Source of the DNA: Salinilacihabitans rarus
GTDB lineage: Archaea; Halobacteriota; Halobacteria; Halobacteriales; Natrialbaceae
Direction of reading: 5' to 3'
Length of the DNA: 64,000 nt
Assembly (NCBI RefSeq): GCF_024296665.1
Contig: NZ_CP100762.1
Coordinates: 1,922,001 to 1,986,000, forward strand
Below are positions 53,880 through 62,631 of this stretch, in pieces (the first letter of the stretch is position 1; every line of letters begins with the position of its first letter). The notes under the pieces are model-generated. The model was not told the DNA's origin. It made no database searches and worked only from the letters and a program-made list of their open reading frames with translations. Both the position numbers and the translations under genes were made by a program.

Positions 53880-55409
53880 TTACGCGCCCTCGATGCGCTC
53901 GCGCAGGCTGATGCCGGCGTGGCCGCTCGCACCCACGGCGATGCCGAGCAGGTACAGCGCGGTCAGCACCACCCCCAGCGACGCGCTGGCGGCGCGCGAG
54001 TCGGTCGCGTCCTGTCGGTTCGACAGGTCGGCACAGACCTCGACGATCTCGCGGGTCGCGCGGGTCGTCAGGCTGTTGGGGTGGTCCGCGAGCGTCGTGG
54101 CGATCGGCGGGCTGATCCGGTAGTACAGTCCGACGAGCGCGCGCCCGATCGGCGTCGCCGACATCGACTCGTCGCGGAACCGCCGCAGCGAGTCGAGCGT
54201 GTCGCTCTCGCCGGCGGTCGCCGTCGTGATGTAACAGCCGCCGCCGTCGTCGTTCTGACACGCGGTCTCGCCGTCACACGTGCTCGGCTCCTCGAGGCCG
54301 AGCGAGGCCGCGACGTTGAGCCGACCGTAGCCCTGGTCCGCCTCACACCGGCAGATGTCGTCGGCCCCGTCGCGCAGTTGCTGGCGGGCATCGCTGGCGG
54401 AGGCGCCGTTGGCGATCAACACCGCGCCACCGCCGGCGACGTGCGGGCACGCCATCGACGTGCCGTCGAGCGTGTTGTAGCCGCCATCGTTGTACGTCGA
54501 GTAGACGCCGGCGCCGGGTGCGGCGATCTCGATCTCGGGGCCGGTCGAGGAGAACGATGCCAGGTCGTCGTTCTCGTCGGTCGCGCTGACGGCGACGACC
54601 TCCGGGTAGGCCGCCGGATGGCTCACGCAGTCCGAACAGGGGCCGTCGTTGCCGGCGGCCGCCACCAGCAGGACGCCCTCGCTGTCGGCGTACTGGACGG
54701 CGTCCTCGACGACCGAGGAGGCGCTGCCGCCGAGGCTCATGCTCCCGACGTCGTAGCCCTGATCGGCCGTCCACTCGATGCCGGCGGCGATGTCGTCGTA
54801 GTACCCGCTGCCCTGGCTGTCGAGTACCTTCGCGGCGTGCAGGGTCGCCTCGGGGGCGACGCCGACGACGCCCTCGTTGTTGTCGACGGCGGCGACGGTG
54901 CCCGCACAGTGGGTGCCGTGGCCGTTGTCGTCGTCCCACGAACCCGTGCCGGTGAAGTCCGCGCCCGCGCCGAGGTTGGCCTCCAGGTCCGGGTGGTCCT
55001 CGTCGATGCCGGTGTCGATGACGGCGACGTCCGCGCCGTCGCCGGTGTAGCCGCCGTCGTGTGCGACGTCGGCCCTGACGGTCTCGATGCCGTACGGCGT
55101 CGACTGCGCCAGCGCCTCCATCGTGCCGTTCTCTTCGACGTACCGGACGTTCGGGTTGTTCTCGAGGGCCTCGATCGCCGCCTCGGAGAACCGGCCCGCG
55201 ACCGCCTTTCCGATCGATCCGAAGTCGAGTTCGCGACGCACCGATTCCGCCGCCGCACGAACGTCGCCGAGGCCGCCATCGGCGACGACGCCGACGACGT
55301 GACCCACACTTTCGTCGTTCGCGGATGCCTGTCCCGCCAGCGCGGCCGTACCGACGCTTGCACCGACTCCTCGAATGACCGTTCGCCGTGAGATTCGATC
55401 ATTTGCCAT
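53880..55409 (-). CDS. Secreted subtilisin-like protease with C-terminal CFI-box
   Basis: A 509-residue S8 protease (halolysin type). Twin-arginine signal at SRRTVIRGVGASVGTAA (R8-R9), propeptide about 30-105, catalytic triad D132 (VIDTG), H164 (GHGTH) and S318 (GTSMACPH), and oxyanion Asn N254. After the protease domain, C392-Y-I begins a segment to about 445 (LRRFRDESMSATPIGRALVGLYYRISPP) that matches the CFI-box-CTERM pattern, and residues 476-498 are a hydrophobic helix. The CFI-box is probably a surface or processing signal. The paralogue at 55785 lacks it. Confidence 0.93.
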   Translation of the reverse strand: MANDRISRRTVIRGVGASVGTAALAGQASANDESVGHVVGVVADGGLGDVRAAAESVRRELDFGSIGKAVAGRFSEAAIEALENNPNVRYVEENGTMEALAQSTPYGIETVRADVAHDGGYTGDGADVAVIDTGIDEDHPDLEANLGAGADFTGTGSWDDDNGHGTHCAGTVAAVDNNEGVVGVAPEATLHAAKVLDSQGSGYYDDIAAGIEWTADQGYDVGSMSLGGSASSVVEDAVQYADSEGVLLVAAAGNDGPCSDCVSHPAAYPEVVAVSATDENDDLASFSSTGPEIEIAAPGAGVYSTYNDGGYNTLDGTSMACPHVAGGGAVLIANGASASDARQQLRDGADDICRCEADQGYGRLNVAASLGLEEPSTCDGETACQNDDGGGCYITTATAGESDTLDSLRRFRDESMSATPIGRALVGLYYRISPPIATTLADHPNSLTTRATREIVEVCADLSNRQDATDSRAASASLGVVLTALYLLGIAVGASGHAGISLRERIEGA

Positions 55410-55445
55410 GGTAATTAAACCACACGACCAGTGTTAGCTATCCGA

Positions 55446-55453
55446 ATATAAAT
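55446..55453 (-). promoter_or_regulatory. TATA box of the first subtilisin gene
   Basis: ATTTATAT on the minus strand ends 37 bases before the ATG at 55409; the paralogue at 57269 has ATTATAAA at the same distance. Confidence 0.5.
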
Positions 55454-55605
55454 CCACCCGTTCGTTAACGATATGCTATTATAATTTCCTGTTTTTATCT
55501 CTACGAGCGTATTTGCCCAAGATTTAAATTAGGGAGCGTGCGGGAGTCGTCCGTGCGGTCGGCACCTCGGCGGAGGCCGGCGAGTCGTCATCGAACCGGG
55601 GGTCG

Positions 55606-55737
55606 ACTGCGCCGTTCTCGCTGGCGACCGGACAGGGGGTGCCGACGCCCGGGACGGGTCGTGGCCGCGACGCCGAAGCGGCGGTGGATCTCGCCGTCGT
55701 TCTCGTACTCCTCGCGGACGCAGTCGCTGAACGGCCG
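55606..55737 (-). pseudogene. DUF1028 gene remnant
   Basis: About 130 bases read, on the minus strand, SDCVREEYENDGEIHRRFGVA then (after a frame change) a garbled tail. They align with the start of the intact DUF1028 gene (53805 downward): ICVRERYEDGNGDERRRFGVA and the following LPGVGT region. A two-base deletion in the CCCGG stretch near 55650 shifts the frame; the GTG start is lost, and the remainder of the gene is absent. It sits between the two subtilisin genes. Confidence 0.75.
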
Positions 55738-55784
55738 GGGCGACGCGCCGTCGCGTCGAAAAAGATCGGCCCGCGGCAGCCCCG

Positions 55785-57269
55785 TCAGAGCGACTGCGTG
55801 TCGGTCGTCTCGTTGCCCGCGGCGTCCGTGACCGCAAGGCGGACCGCGTCCGCCGCGCCGCGCGTGCGGAGGCCGTGCTCGCCCGACGCGCTCGCGCCGG
55901 AGACCGAGGACGTCTCCTCGTCGACGACGACGTCGCCGTCGAGCAGTTCGCTGGTCACCGACGCGAGGTCGCCGTCGGCGTCGGAGACCGACCACTCGAC
56001 GTCCGCACGGGTCCACGGCCCGGAGGTCCGGGTGGAGACGACGAACTCGTCGATCGAGGGCGCCGAGTCGCCGTCACCGCCGCCGCCGTCGTCGATGCCG
56101 AGCGCCGCGGCGACGTTGACCCGGCCGTAGCCCTGTTCGTTCTCGCCGAGGCCGACGTCGTCGGCGGTTTCGCGGAGGCGCTGGCGCGCTTCCGTGTCGG
56201 TGTAGCCGTTGGCCATCAACTGGGCGGCGGCGCCGGAGACGTGCGGGCACGCCATCGACGTCCCCGAGAACCGGTCGTAGTCGCTCCGCGGGATCGACGA
56301 GAGCACGTCGACGCCGGGCGCGGCGAGTTCGACCTCCGGCCCCGTCGAGGAGAAGTCCGCGAGGTCGTCGTTCTCGTCGGTCGCGCTGACGGCGACGACC
56401 TCCGGGTAGGCCGCGGGGTAGCCGACGCAGTCCGAGCAGGGGCCGTCGTTGCCCGCCGCGGCGACGAGCAACGTTCCCTGCTGGCGGGCGTAGGCGCAGG
56501 CGTCCTCGACGACCGAGGAGGCGTCGCCGCCGAGGCTCATGCTCCCGACGTCGTAACCCTGATCGGCCGTCCACTCGATGCCGGCGGCGATGTCGTCGTA
56601 CGACCCGCTGCCACAGCAGTCGAGTACCTTCACCGCGTGGAGCGTGGCGTCGGGCGCGACGCCGACGACGCCCGTGTCGTCGTCGACGGCGGCGACGGTA
56701 CCCGCACAGTGGGTGCCGTGGTCGTTGTCGTCGTCCCACGCCTCGTAGCAGGTGCTGATGTCGTTCGGGTCACAGAAGAGGCCACTGGAGCAGTCGTTCT
56801 GACAGGCGGCCTCCTGTGTGGCCCACCCCTCGCCGAGGTTGTCCGCGAGGTCCTCGTGAGTGGCGTCGATGCCGGTGTCGATGATCGCCACGTCGGCGCC
56901 GTCGCCCGTCTCGCCCGCATCGATCGCGAGGTCCGCCCCGACGGTCTCGATGCCGTACGGCGTCGTCTGGGCGAGCGCGCGCATCGTCCCGTTCCTCTCG
57001 ACGTACCGGACGTTCGGATCGTTCCCGAGGGCCTCGATGGCCGCCTCGGAGAACCGGCCAGCGACCGCCTTTCCGATCGATCCGAAGTCGAGTTCGCGCT
57101 TGACCGACGTCGCCGCGCTACGGGCCGCGCTCGCGCCGCGGTCGGGTTCGACGCCGACCACGTACTCGTCGCCCTCGCTCGCGGTCGCCTGTCCGGCGAG
57201 CGCCGTGCCGGCGACGCCGGCGCCGACGCCGCGAAGTACCGTCCGTCGTGAGATGTGCTCATTTGTCAT
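55785..57269 (-). CDS. Secreted subtilisin-like protease, paralogue with Ig-like tail
   Basis: A 494-residue S8 protease. Twin-arginine signal SRRTVLRGVGAGVAGTA (R8-R9), propeptide similar to the first copy, triad D131, H184 and S338, oxyanion Asn N274. An extra 25-residue insertion (about 151-177) holds four cysteines (C156, C160, C166, C174), likely disulfides in the extracellular enzyme. After residue 400 a Gly-rich linker leads to an Ig-like domain (SIDEFVVSTRTSGPWTRADVEWSVSDADGDL). There is no CFI-box or terminal helix. Most of the catalytic domain is nearly identical to the 53880 gene. Confidence 0.93.
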   Translation of the reverse strand: MTNEHISRRTVLRGVGAGVAGTALAGQATASEGDEYVVGVEPDRGASAARSAATSVKRELDFGSIGKAVAGRFSEAAIEALGNDPNVRYVERNGTMRALAQTTPYGIETVGADLAIDAGETGDGADVAIIDTGIDATHEDLADNLGEGWATQEAACQNDCSSGLFCDPNDISTCYEAWDDDNDHGTHCAGTVAAVDDDTGVVGVAPDATLHAVKVLDCCGSGSYDDIAAGIEWTADQGYDVGSMSLGGDASSVVEDACAYARQQGTLLVAAAGNDGPCSDCVGYPAAYPEVVAVSATDENDDLADFSSTGPEVELAAPGVDVLSSIPRSDYDRFSGTSMACPHVSGAAAQLMANGYTDTEARQRLRETADDVGLGENEQGYGRVNVAAALGIDDGGGGDGDSAPSIDEFVVSTRTSGPWTRADVEWSVSDADGDLASVTSELLDGDVVVDEETSSVSGASASGEHGLRTRGAADAVRLAVTDAAGNETTDTQSL

Positions 57270-57306
57270 GGTTATTCAAACCACGGTGACGGTCACCAGA
57301 TCCCGA

Positions 57307-57314
57307 ATTATAAA
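57307..57314 (-). promoter_or_regulatory. TATA box of the second subtilisin gene
   Basis: ATTATAAA (minus strand TTTATAAT) ends 38 bases before the ATG at 57269. The GTGGTTTGAATAACC just before the ATG is similar in the first copy. Confidence 0.5.
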
Positions 57315-57434
57315 CCGACCGGTTGTTCTCCCGGAACGACCACTTGCAGGAATACAGATCGGCGACGTCGGACGGCGAATCGGCGGAACGGTCCCGATCG
57401 GCACGCGATCCGGACACTCCGTCTGACGTAAGAA

Positions 57435-57440
57435 CTATAC
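57435..57440 (+). promoter_or_regulatory. TATA box of sepF
   Basis: CTATAC, 25-30 bases before the ATG at 57465, consistent with leaderless transcription. Confidence 0.5.
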
Positions 57441-57464
57441 TCGCGGCTGCGGTCGGTGTTCCCT

Positions 57465-57824
57465 ATGGGATTGATGAGCAAAATCCTCGGCGGCGGCCAG
57501 TCCCGGTCGGCCGAGGACTACGTCGAACTCGACCTCGACGACGTCGCCGGCGGCGGCAGCGAGGCGACGATGCACGTCCACGTCGCTGAGATCGACGGCC
57601 AGGCGTCGGTCATCGACATCAAAGACGCCGTCTACGACGGCGACGTCGTCGTCGCCGACATCACCCGCCTGCGGACGAAAGACAGCACGGTCGAGCACAT
57701 CATGGACGAACTCCGACAGGTGGCACAGGAGGTCGACGGCGACATCGTCCAGAAGGGCGACGACCAGATCATCGTCACTCCCACCGGCGTCCGGGTCGGG
57801 CGGGAGAAACTCGGGAAGCGGTAA
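57465..57824 (+). CDS. sepF: Cell division protein SepF
   Basis: A 119-residue archaeal SepF, the membrane anchor of FtsZ. The N-terminal amphipathic helix MGLMSKILGG is the membrane-targeting sequence; an acidic linker (DYVELDLDDVAGG) precedes the SepF domain with HVHVAEIDGQASVIDIKDAVYDG and VADITRLRTKDSTVEHIMDELRQVAQEVDGDIVQ. Essential in Haloferax. ATG at 57465 matches the conserved MGLM start (an ATG at 57474 gives a shorter version). Confidence 0.95.
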   Translation: MGLMSKILGGGQSRSAEDYVELDLDDVAGGGSEATMHVHVAEIDGQASVIDIKDAVYDGDVVVADITRLRTKDSTVEHIMDELRQVAQEVDGDIVQKGDDQIIVTPTGVRVGREKLGKR

Positions 57825-57958
57825 GTCGACTCGGTCTCGTTCTCGTCGGTCGCAGTAGCGCGTCGGGAGCGGTCGCCGCGAGGTTCCCGCCGGCGGGTCA
57901 CCGCGCAGTCGCGTCGCCGTCGCTACGGGACGGAAGCGAGGGGAGAGAAATGGGGGAG

Positions 57959-60145
57959 TTAGAAGTAGTCGATGCTCGGGGGCAGTTCGAGCTTCATGCC
58001 CTTGCGCTCGCGGATCTCCATGATCTTCTCGGACTGCAGCGAGTCGGCCATGACCTCGAAACCGGCGTTCTCGGTGTTCCAGGAGGCACGGCCCTCCGTG
58101 GCGGAGCGGATGTCGGAGGCGAAGCCGATCATCTCCTCGACGGGCGCGATGCCCTCGACGACCATGAGGTCGCCCTCCTGGTACATGTCGTCGACGCGGC
58201 CGCGACGGCCCTGAATCTCGCCGGAGGCGGCGCCCATGTGGTCGTTGGGCACGTCGATACGGACGTCCTGCATCGGTTCGAGCAGCTTGATCCGGCCGTC
58301 GATCAGCGCCTTGTGGACGGCCTCACGGGTCGCCGGGATGACCTGTGCGGGACCGCGGTGGATGGTGTCCTCGTGGAGTTTGGCGTCGTGGAGGCGGATG
58401 AGCGAGCCCTGAACCGGCTCGTTTGCCAGCGGACCGTTGTCGAGGGCCTCCTCGAGCCCCTCGATGACGAGTTCCATCGTCTCGTTCAGGTGCTGGATAC
58501 CCTTCGTGTCGTCGATCAGGATGTTCGTCCCGTGGATGTGCTCGACGTTCTGGGACGTGTCCTTGTCCATGCCGGCTTCCTGGAGCGCCTCACGGCGTTC
58601 GAGTTCGGGCATGTCCATCGACGCCTCGCCGAGCTTGATCGTCTCGACGAGTTCCTCGCCGAGGGGTTCGACGGAGATGTAAAAGCGGTTGTGCCGGTTG
58701 GGCGAGATGCCCTCGACGACGTCGCTCCCGCGCTGGACGGCCTCGCGGTAGACGACGATCGGCTCACCGGTGTTGACCGGGATGCCCTGATTCTTCTCGA
58801 TGCGCTGGGTGATGACTTCGAGGTGGAGTTCACCCTGCCCGGAGATCAGGTGCTCGCCGGTGTCCTCGTTGATCGTGATCTGGATCGTGGGGTCTTCCTT
58901 CGAGACCTGCCGGAGCGTCTCGATGAGCTTGGGCAGGTCGTCCATGTTCCGTGCCTCGACGCTCTTCGTGATGACCGGCTCGGAGATGTGCTCGATCGAC
59001 TCGAACGGCGTCATCTCCGCCTCGGAGACCGTCGAGCCGGCGATGGCGTCGCGGAGGCCGGTGACGGCGGCGATGTTCCCCGCCGGGACGTGCTCGACCT
59101 CCTCGCGCTCGCCGCCCATGAAGATGCCGACGCTCTGGATGCGGTTCTTGCCCGCGGTGCCGGAGACGTACAGCTCCTGACCCTTCTCGATCGTCCCGGA
59201 GAAGACGCGGCCGGTCGCGATCTCGCCGGCGTGGGGGTCCATCGAGATGTCGGTGACCATCAGGACGACCTCGCCGTCCTCGTCGACGACGCGCATCGAC
59301 TCGGCGACCTCGGAGCTGTCGTCGCCGCGCCAGATACGCGGGATACGCCGGGGCTGGGCTTCGAGCGGGTTCGGGAAGTGCTCACAGACCATGTCCAGCA
59401 CGACGTTCGACAGCGGCGTCTTCTCGTGGAGCTCCTGGCGCTTGTCGCTGCGTTCGAGTTCGATGATGTCGCCGAAGTCCATGCCGGTGCGCTGCATCGA
59501 GGGCATCGAGACGCCCCACTTGTACAGCGCCGAGCCGAAGCCGACGGTGCCGTCCTCGACGGAGACGGTCCAGTCGTCGACGTCGTCCATGTCCTCGGTC
59601 ATCCCGCGGATGAGTTCGTTGACGTCGTGGATGACCTTCAGCAGGCGCTCCTGCATCTCCTGGGGCCCCTCCTGGAGCTCCGAGATGAGGCGGTCGACCT
59701 TGTTGATGAACAGCGCCGGCTTGACGCCCTCGCGCAGCGCCTGTCGCAGCACCGTCTCCGTCTGGGGCATCGCGCCCTCGACGGCGTCGACGACGACGAG
59801 CGCGCCGTCGACGGCGCGCATCGCGCGGGTGACGTCGCCGCCGAAGTCGACGTGACCCGGCGTGTCGATGAGGTTGATGAGGTGGTTGGTCCCCTCGTAC
59901 TCGTGGGTCATCGAGACGTTCGCCGCGTCGATGGTGATCCCACGCTCCTGTTCGTCCTCCTCGGTGTCCATCGCCAGCTGCTGTCCGGCGGTCTCGTCGG
60001 AGATCATGCCGGCGCCAGCCAGCAGGTTGTCCGAGAGGGTCGTCTTTCCGTGGTCGACGTGAGCGGCGATGGCGATGTTCCGGATGTTCTCCGGCTCGTC
60101 CATCAGCCGTTCACACTCTTGGACGATCTTCTTGCGTCGGCCCAT
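57959..60145 (-). CDS. aef2: Translation elongation factor aEF-2
   Basis: A 728-residue translocation GTPase. The G1 loop AHVDHGKTT is at residues 28-36, then [13 protein letters not shown] (switch region), DTPGHVDF and NKVD. The diphthamide histidine is H596 in [10 protein letters not shown]. Domains II-V follow in normal order. It starts [17 protein letters not shown], preceded by a TATA-like CCTTTTGACC (60170-60178). Convergent with sepF. A standard, complete archaeal EF-2. Confidence 0.98.
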   Translation of the reverse strand: MGRRKKIVQECERLMDEPENIRNIAIAAHVDHGKTTLSDNLLAGAGMISDETAGQQLAMDTEEDEQERGITIDAANVSMTHEYEGTNHLINLIDTPGHVDFGGDVTRAMRAVDGALVVVDAVEGAMPQTETVLRQALREGVKPALFINKVDRLISELQEGPQEMQERLLKVIHDVNELIRGMTEDMDDVDDWTVSVEDGTVGFGSALYKWGVSMPSMQRTGMDFGDIIELERSDKRQELHEKTPLSNVVLDMVCEHFPNPLEAQPRRIPRIWRGDDSSEVAESMRVVDEDGEVVLMVTDISMDPHAGEIATGRVFSGTIEKGQELYVSGTAGKNRIQSVGIFMGGEREEVEHVPAGNIAAVTGLRDAIAGSTVSEAEMTPFESIEHISEPVITKSVEARNMDDLPKLIETLRQVSKEDPTIQITINEDTGEHLISGQGELHLEVITQRIEKNQGIPVNTGEPIVVYREAVQRGSDVVEGISPNRHNRFYISVEPLGEELVETIKLGEASMDMPELERREALQEAGMDKDTSQNVEHIHGTNILIDDTKGIQHLNETMELVIEGLEEALDNGPLANEPVQGSLIRLHDAKLHEDTIHRGPAQVIPATREAVHKALIDGRIKLLEPMQDVRIDVPNDHMGAASGEIQGRRGRVDDMYQEGDLMVVEGIAPVEEMIGFASDIRSATEGRASWNTENAGFEVMADSLQSEKIMEIRERKGMKLELPPSIDYF

Positions 60146-60333
60146 ATACGCCCCTTTACCGGTAGCGGGGTCAAAAGGGTAGTGTTTCGTCGTCGCCGGA
60201 ATCGGCGAATACTCGGCCTCGAACGCCGGAACGTCAAATTTACGTGAGTGAATGCCACGCAGTAAGCGCCCCGTTCCGACCTGCGAAGACGAGCGCAAGA
60301 GCCATACAACTACGGCCCTTGGTAGACTCACGC

Positions 60334-61089
60334 ATGGATCTGCGAATCCAGGGGTCGGGGCCCACCGCTCCATTTCTCGGCGCTCGCGACCTCTTCGAGA
60401 CCGAACGGGACCTCTCGCTGCCCGTCCACGTCCGCCTGCGAGAGGACCCCGACGAGCGGACCTGGGCGGGCCACTACGACGACCGGCACGTCCTCAACAT
60501 CTCCAGACAGGCCGCTTCGAGCGCGCTCGCACGCGAACTCGCGCTCCACGAGTTCGCCCACATGGCCCGCCACGAGGAAGAACACCCGTCGCACGTCCAG
60601 TCGACCGAGGAAGCCCTCTACCTCGCGCTCGCCGGCCGGCGAGTCGAGCGGCGCAAACTCGCCCACTGCTACCAGATCGCAAACCACATGAAAGACATCT
60701 ACGCCGACGACATCACCCTCGCGGTCGGCCCCGGCGAGAAACTGCTGGCGTTCCTCGAATCCTCGCTGGCGACGGCGGTCGCCGACCGCCCGCAGGCGCC
60801 GCCGCGGCCGGGCCACCGGCGCATCTCCGCGAGCGCCGACCCAGAGATCACGGCCGTCAACGCGGCGTTCGCGCTCGCGCTGGCCGAGCGCCACGACCTG
60901 CTCGAACCGGGCCACCGGCTGTACGACCTCGCCCACGCCGCCTCGATGGACGCCCCCGGCGTCGACTTCGAGGGCTTCCGGGAGCGGTTCCGGGAACTCG
61001 CCCGCGAACCGGACGCGAGCACCTACCGGCAGACGCTCGTCGAGGCGACGCGGTCGTACGTCGGCGGCGAGGGCGTCGCGGCGGACTGA
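60334..61089 (+). CDS. DUF5781-family zinc-peptidase-like protein
   Basis: A 251-residue soluble protein. The central [13 protein letters not shown] (about residues 79-91) has the HExxH zinc motif plus further His/Glu residues, and is followed by [12 protein letters not shown]. The rest is helical and acidic. It resembles DUF5781, found next to EF-2/S7 genes in haloarchaea. A metal-dependent peptidase or chelating role is inferred only from the motif. ATG at 60334 chosen because the stretch before it is low complexity. Confidence 0.75.
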   Translation: MDLRIQGSGPTAPFLGARDLFETERDLSLPVHVRLREDPDERTWAGHYDDRHVLNISRQAASSALARELALHEFAHMARHEEEHPSHVQSTEEALYLALAGRRVERRKLAHCYQIANHMKDIYADDITLAVGPGEKLLAFLESSLATAVADRPQAPPRPGHRRISASADPEITAVNAAFALALAERHDLLEPGHRLYDLAHAASMDAPGVDFEGFRERFRELAREPDASTYRQTLVEATRSYVGGEGVAAD

Positions 61090-61172
61090 CTCCGACCCGA
61101 ATCAGCCGACTGCGCCGCCCCGACCGTTTCGGGCCGGCTGAACGGTTTGAATTTGAATCCTCCCGAACGGGA

Positions 61173-61316
61173 GTGAACGCGCCCGGACTACCGGCCGGGT
61201 TGACGTGTCGTCCGACGCGTCTTTCGCTCGCCGATGACCAGGTCGACCGACAACGACGCCGGCGTTTCGCGACGAACACCGAGGTGATCTACGAAGACGA
61301 GACCGCCGAAGAATAA
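61173..61316 (+). CDS. Possible 47-residue ORF
   Basis: In the 350-base gap between DUF5781 and S7, one frame from GTG at 61173 (or TTG at 61200) ends with FATNTEVIYEDETAEE and a TAA. The acidic tail resembles haloarchaeal proteins, but the start and most of the frame are Arg-rich, and no family is recognised. Confidence 0.25.
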   Translation: MNAPGLPAGLTCRPTRLSLADDQVDRQRRRRFATNTEVIYEDETAEE

Positions 61317-61439
61317 GCGCCGCGACCGGCGGACGGCGGCGTCGCTCCGTTTCGAGTGGCGGTGTCGCGGTCGTCGTGTTCGAGCGTCGAACGACGAGAA
61401 AACTGTCGAAAACCGACGGGAATACCGCTGCGAACCGAC

Positions 61440-62048
61440 TTAGCGGGCAGCCGCCGCGACGCGCTCTTTCTCCTCTTTCTGGCCGATGGCGTAGGTCCCG
61501 ACGTCGTAGTTCGCCGCGCCGATGAGTTGGCTGGCGATGGCCTCCTCGGCCGTGGTCGGCGACTTGAACGAGGCGTTGTGGACGCCCTCGGCGATGAACT
61601 TCAGCGCCTGGTCGACGCGGCGCTGGGGCGCGACGTCGACCGCCTTCGGGACCGAGATGCCGCCGTACTTCAGCCGGACGGTCTCCTCGCGGGGCGCCGC
61701 GTTCTCGACGGCCGTCACGAGCACCTGCACCGGGTTCTCGTCGGTGCGCTCGTGGACGATGTCGAACGCTTCGCGCACGAGGTTGAGCGTCTGCTGTTTC
61801 TTGCCCGTGTTCTCCTCGGTCTGCATCAGCCGGTTGATGAACCGCTCGACGACCGAGATTTCGGACTTCTGGAACTGCTTTCGGGCGTGGCGACCCGCGG
61901 TGTGGGCGACGGGCGTCACCGAGATGTACCGCTCCGTCGAGGGGTCGTTGTACTCGATCTCGCTTACCTCCCACTTCCCGAACAGCTTCGCCGAGAGGTC
62001 GCCGCCGCCGGCCGGGGCCTCGGGTTCGGGTTGGTCTTCCGTGCTCAT
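61440..62048 (-). CDS. rps7: 30S ribosomal protein S7
   Basis: A 202-residue archaeal S7. It opens [16 protein letters not shown], then [14 protein letters not shown]; core motifs are [41 protein letters not shown] and [25 protein letters not shown]. It binds the 16S rRNA 3' domain. It begins one base after the S12 stop, in the classic S12-S7 order. Confidence 0.98.
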   Translation of the reverse strand: MSTEDQPEPEAPAGGGDLSAKLFGKWEVSEIEYNDPSTERYISVTPVAHTAGRHARKQFQKSEISVVERFINRLMQTEENTGKKQQTLNLVREAFDIVHERTDENPVQVLVTAVENAAPREETVRLKYGGISVPKAVDVAPQRRVDQALKFIAEGVHNASFKSPTTAEEAIASQLIGAANYDVGTYAIGQKEEKERVAAAAR

Positions 62049-62049
62049 G

Positions 62050-62478
62050 TTAGCGCACCGGTTTCTCCGCGTTGCCCCGCACCAGTTCGAGCAGCGACAC
62101 GCCGTTTACCTTCTCGACCTTGTAGTTGACACCGGAGAGGTCGCCCATCGCGCGACCCTTCGCGCCGCCGATGCCGGCGATGGTCACTTCGTCGTGTTCG
62201 TCGATAAACGAGATGGCGCCGTCGCCGGGACAGAAGGCGGTGACCTGCTTGCCGTTCTTGATCAACTGGACCCGGACGCACTTCCGGATCGCCGAGTTGG
62301 GCTGTTTCGCCTCGATGCCGACTTTCTCCAGTACGATGCCTCGGGCCTGCGGGGCGCCCTCGAGGGGGTCCGACTTCTCGCGGAGGCCCCGGGCACGGCG
62401 CGCGTAGTCAGAGTCGGACCACCGCTGATTCTGGCGGTCCTTCTTGAGCTTGCGCGCGGCGTACTTGCCGTTTGCCAT
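62050..62478 (-). CDS. rps12: 30S ribosomal protein S12
   Basis: A 142-residue archaeal S12 (S23e type). It starts [20 protein letters not shown] and has the conserved loop [23 protein letters not shown], then [20 protein letters not shown]. It sits at the decoding centre. A TATA-like CTTAAG (62505-62510) sets its promoter at leaderless distance. The next gene upstream is an oxidase, not nusA. Confidence 0.98.
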   Translation of the reverse strand: MANGKYAARKLKKDRQNQRWSDSDYARRARGLREKSDPLEGAPQARGIVLEKVGIEAKQPNSAIRKCVRVQLIKNGKQVTAFCPGDGAISFIDEHDEVTIAGIGGAKGRAMGDLSGVNYKVEKVNGVSLLELVRGNAEKPVR

Positions 62479-62631
62479 AGTACCCGTGGCTATCCGACGA
62501 AGGCACTTAAGCGCCCCGTTTCCGACGGGCCGTTACGCCGCGAGAGCGCCCGATGGAGGGGAACGAAGCGATCTCGTGGCGTTTCGTCGCGTAAACGGTA
62601 CGCTCGTTGAGCGAACCGCGGCCGACGGCGA

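Noticed and set aside
53919-55391. Plus-strand 490-residue frame over the first subtilisin
   Set aside because: It is an antisense frame with low-complexity composition; the minus-strand protease has signal, triad and promoter.
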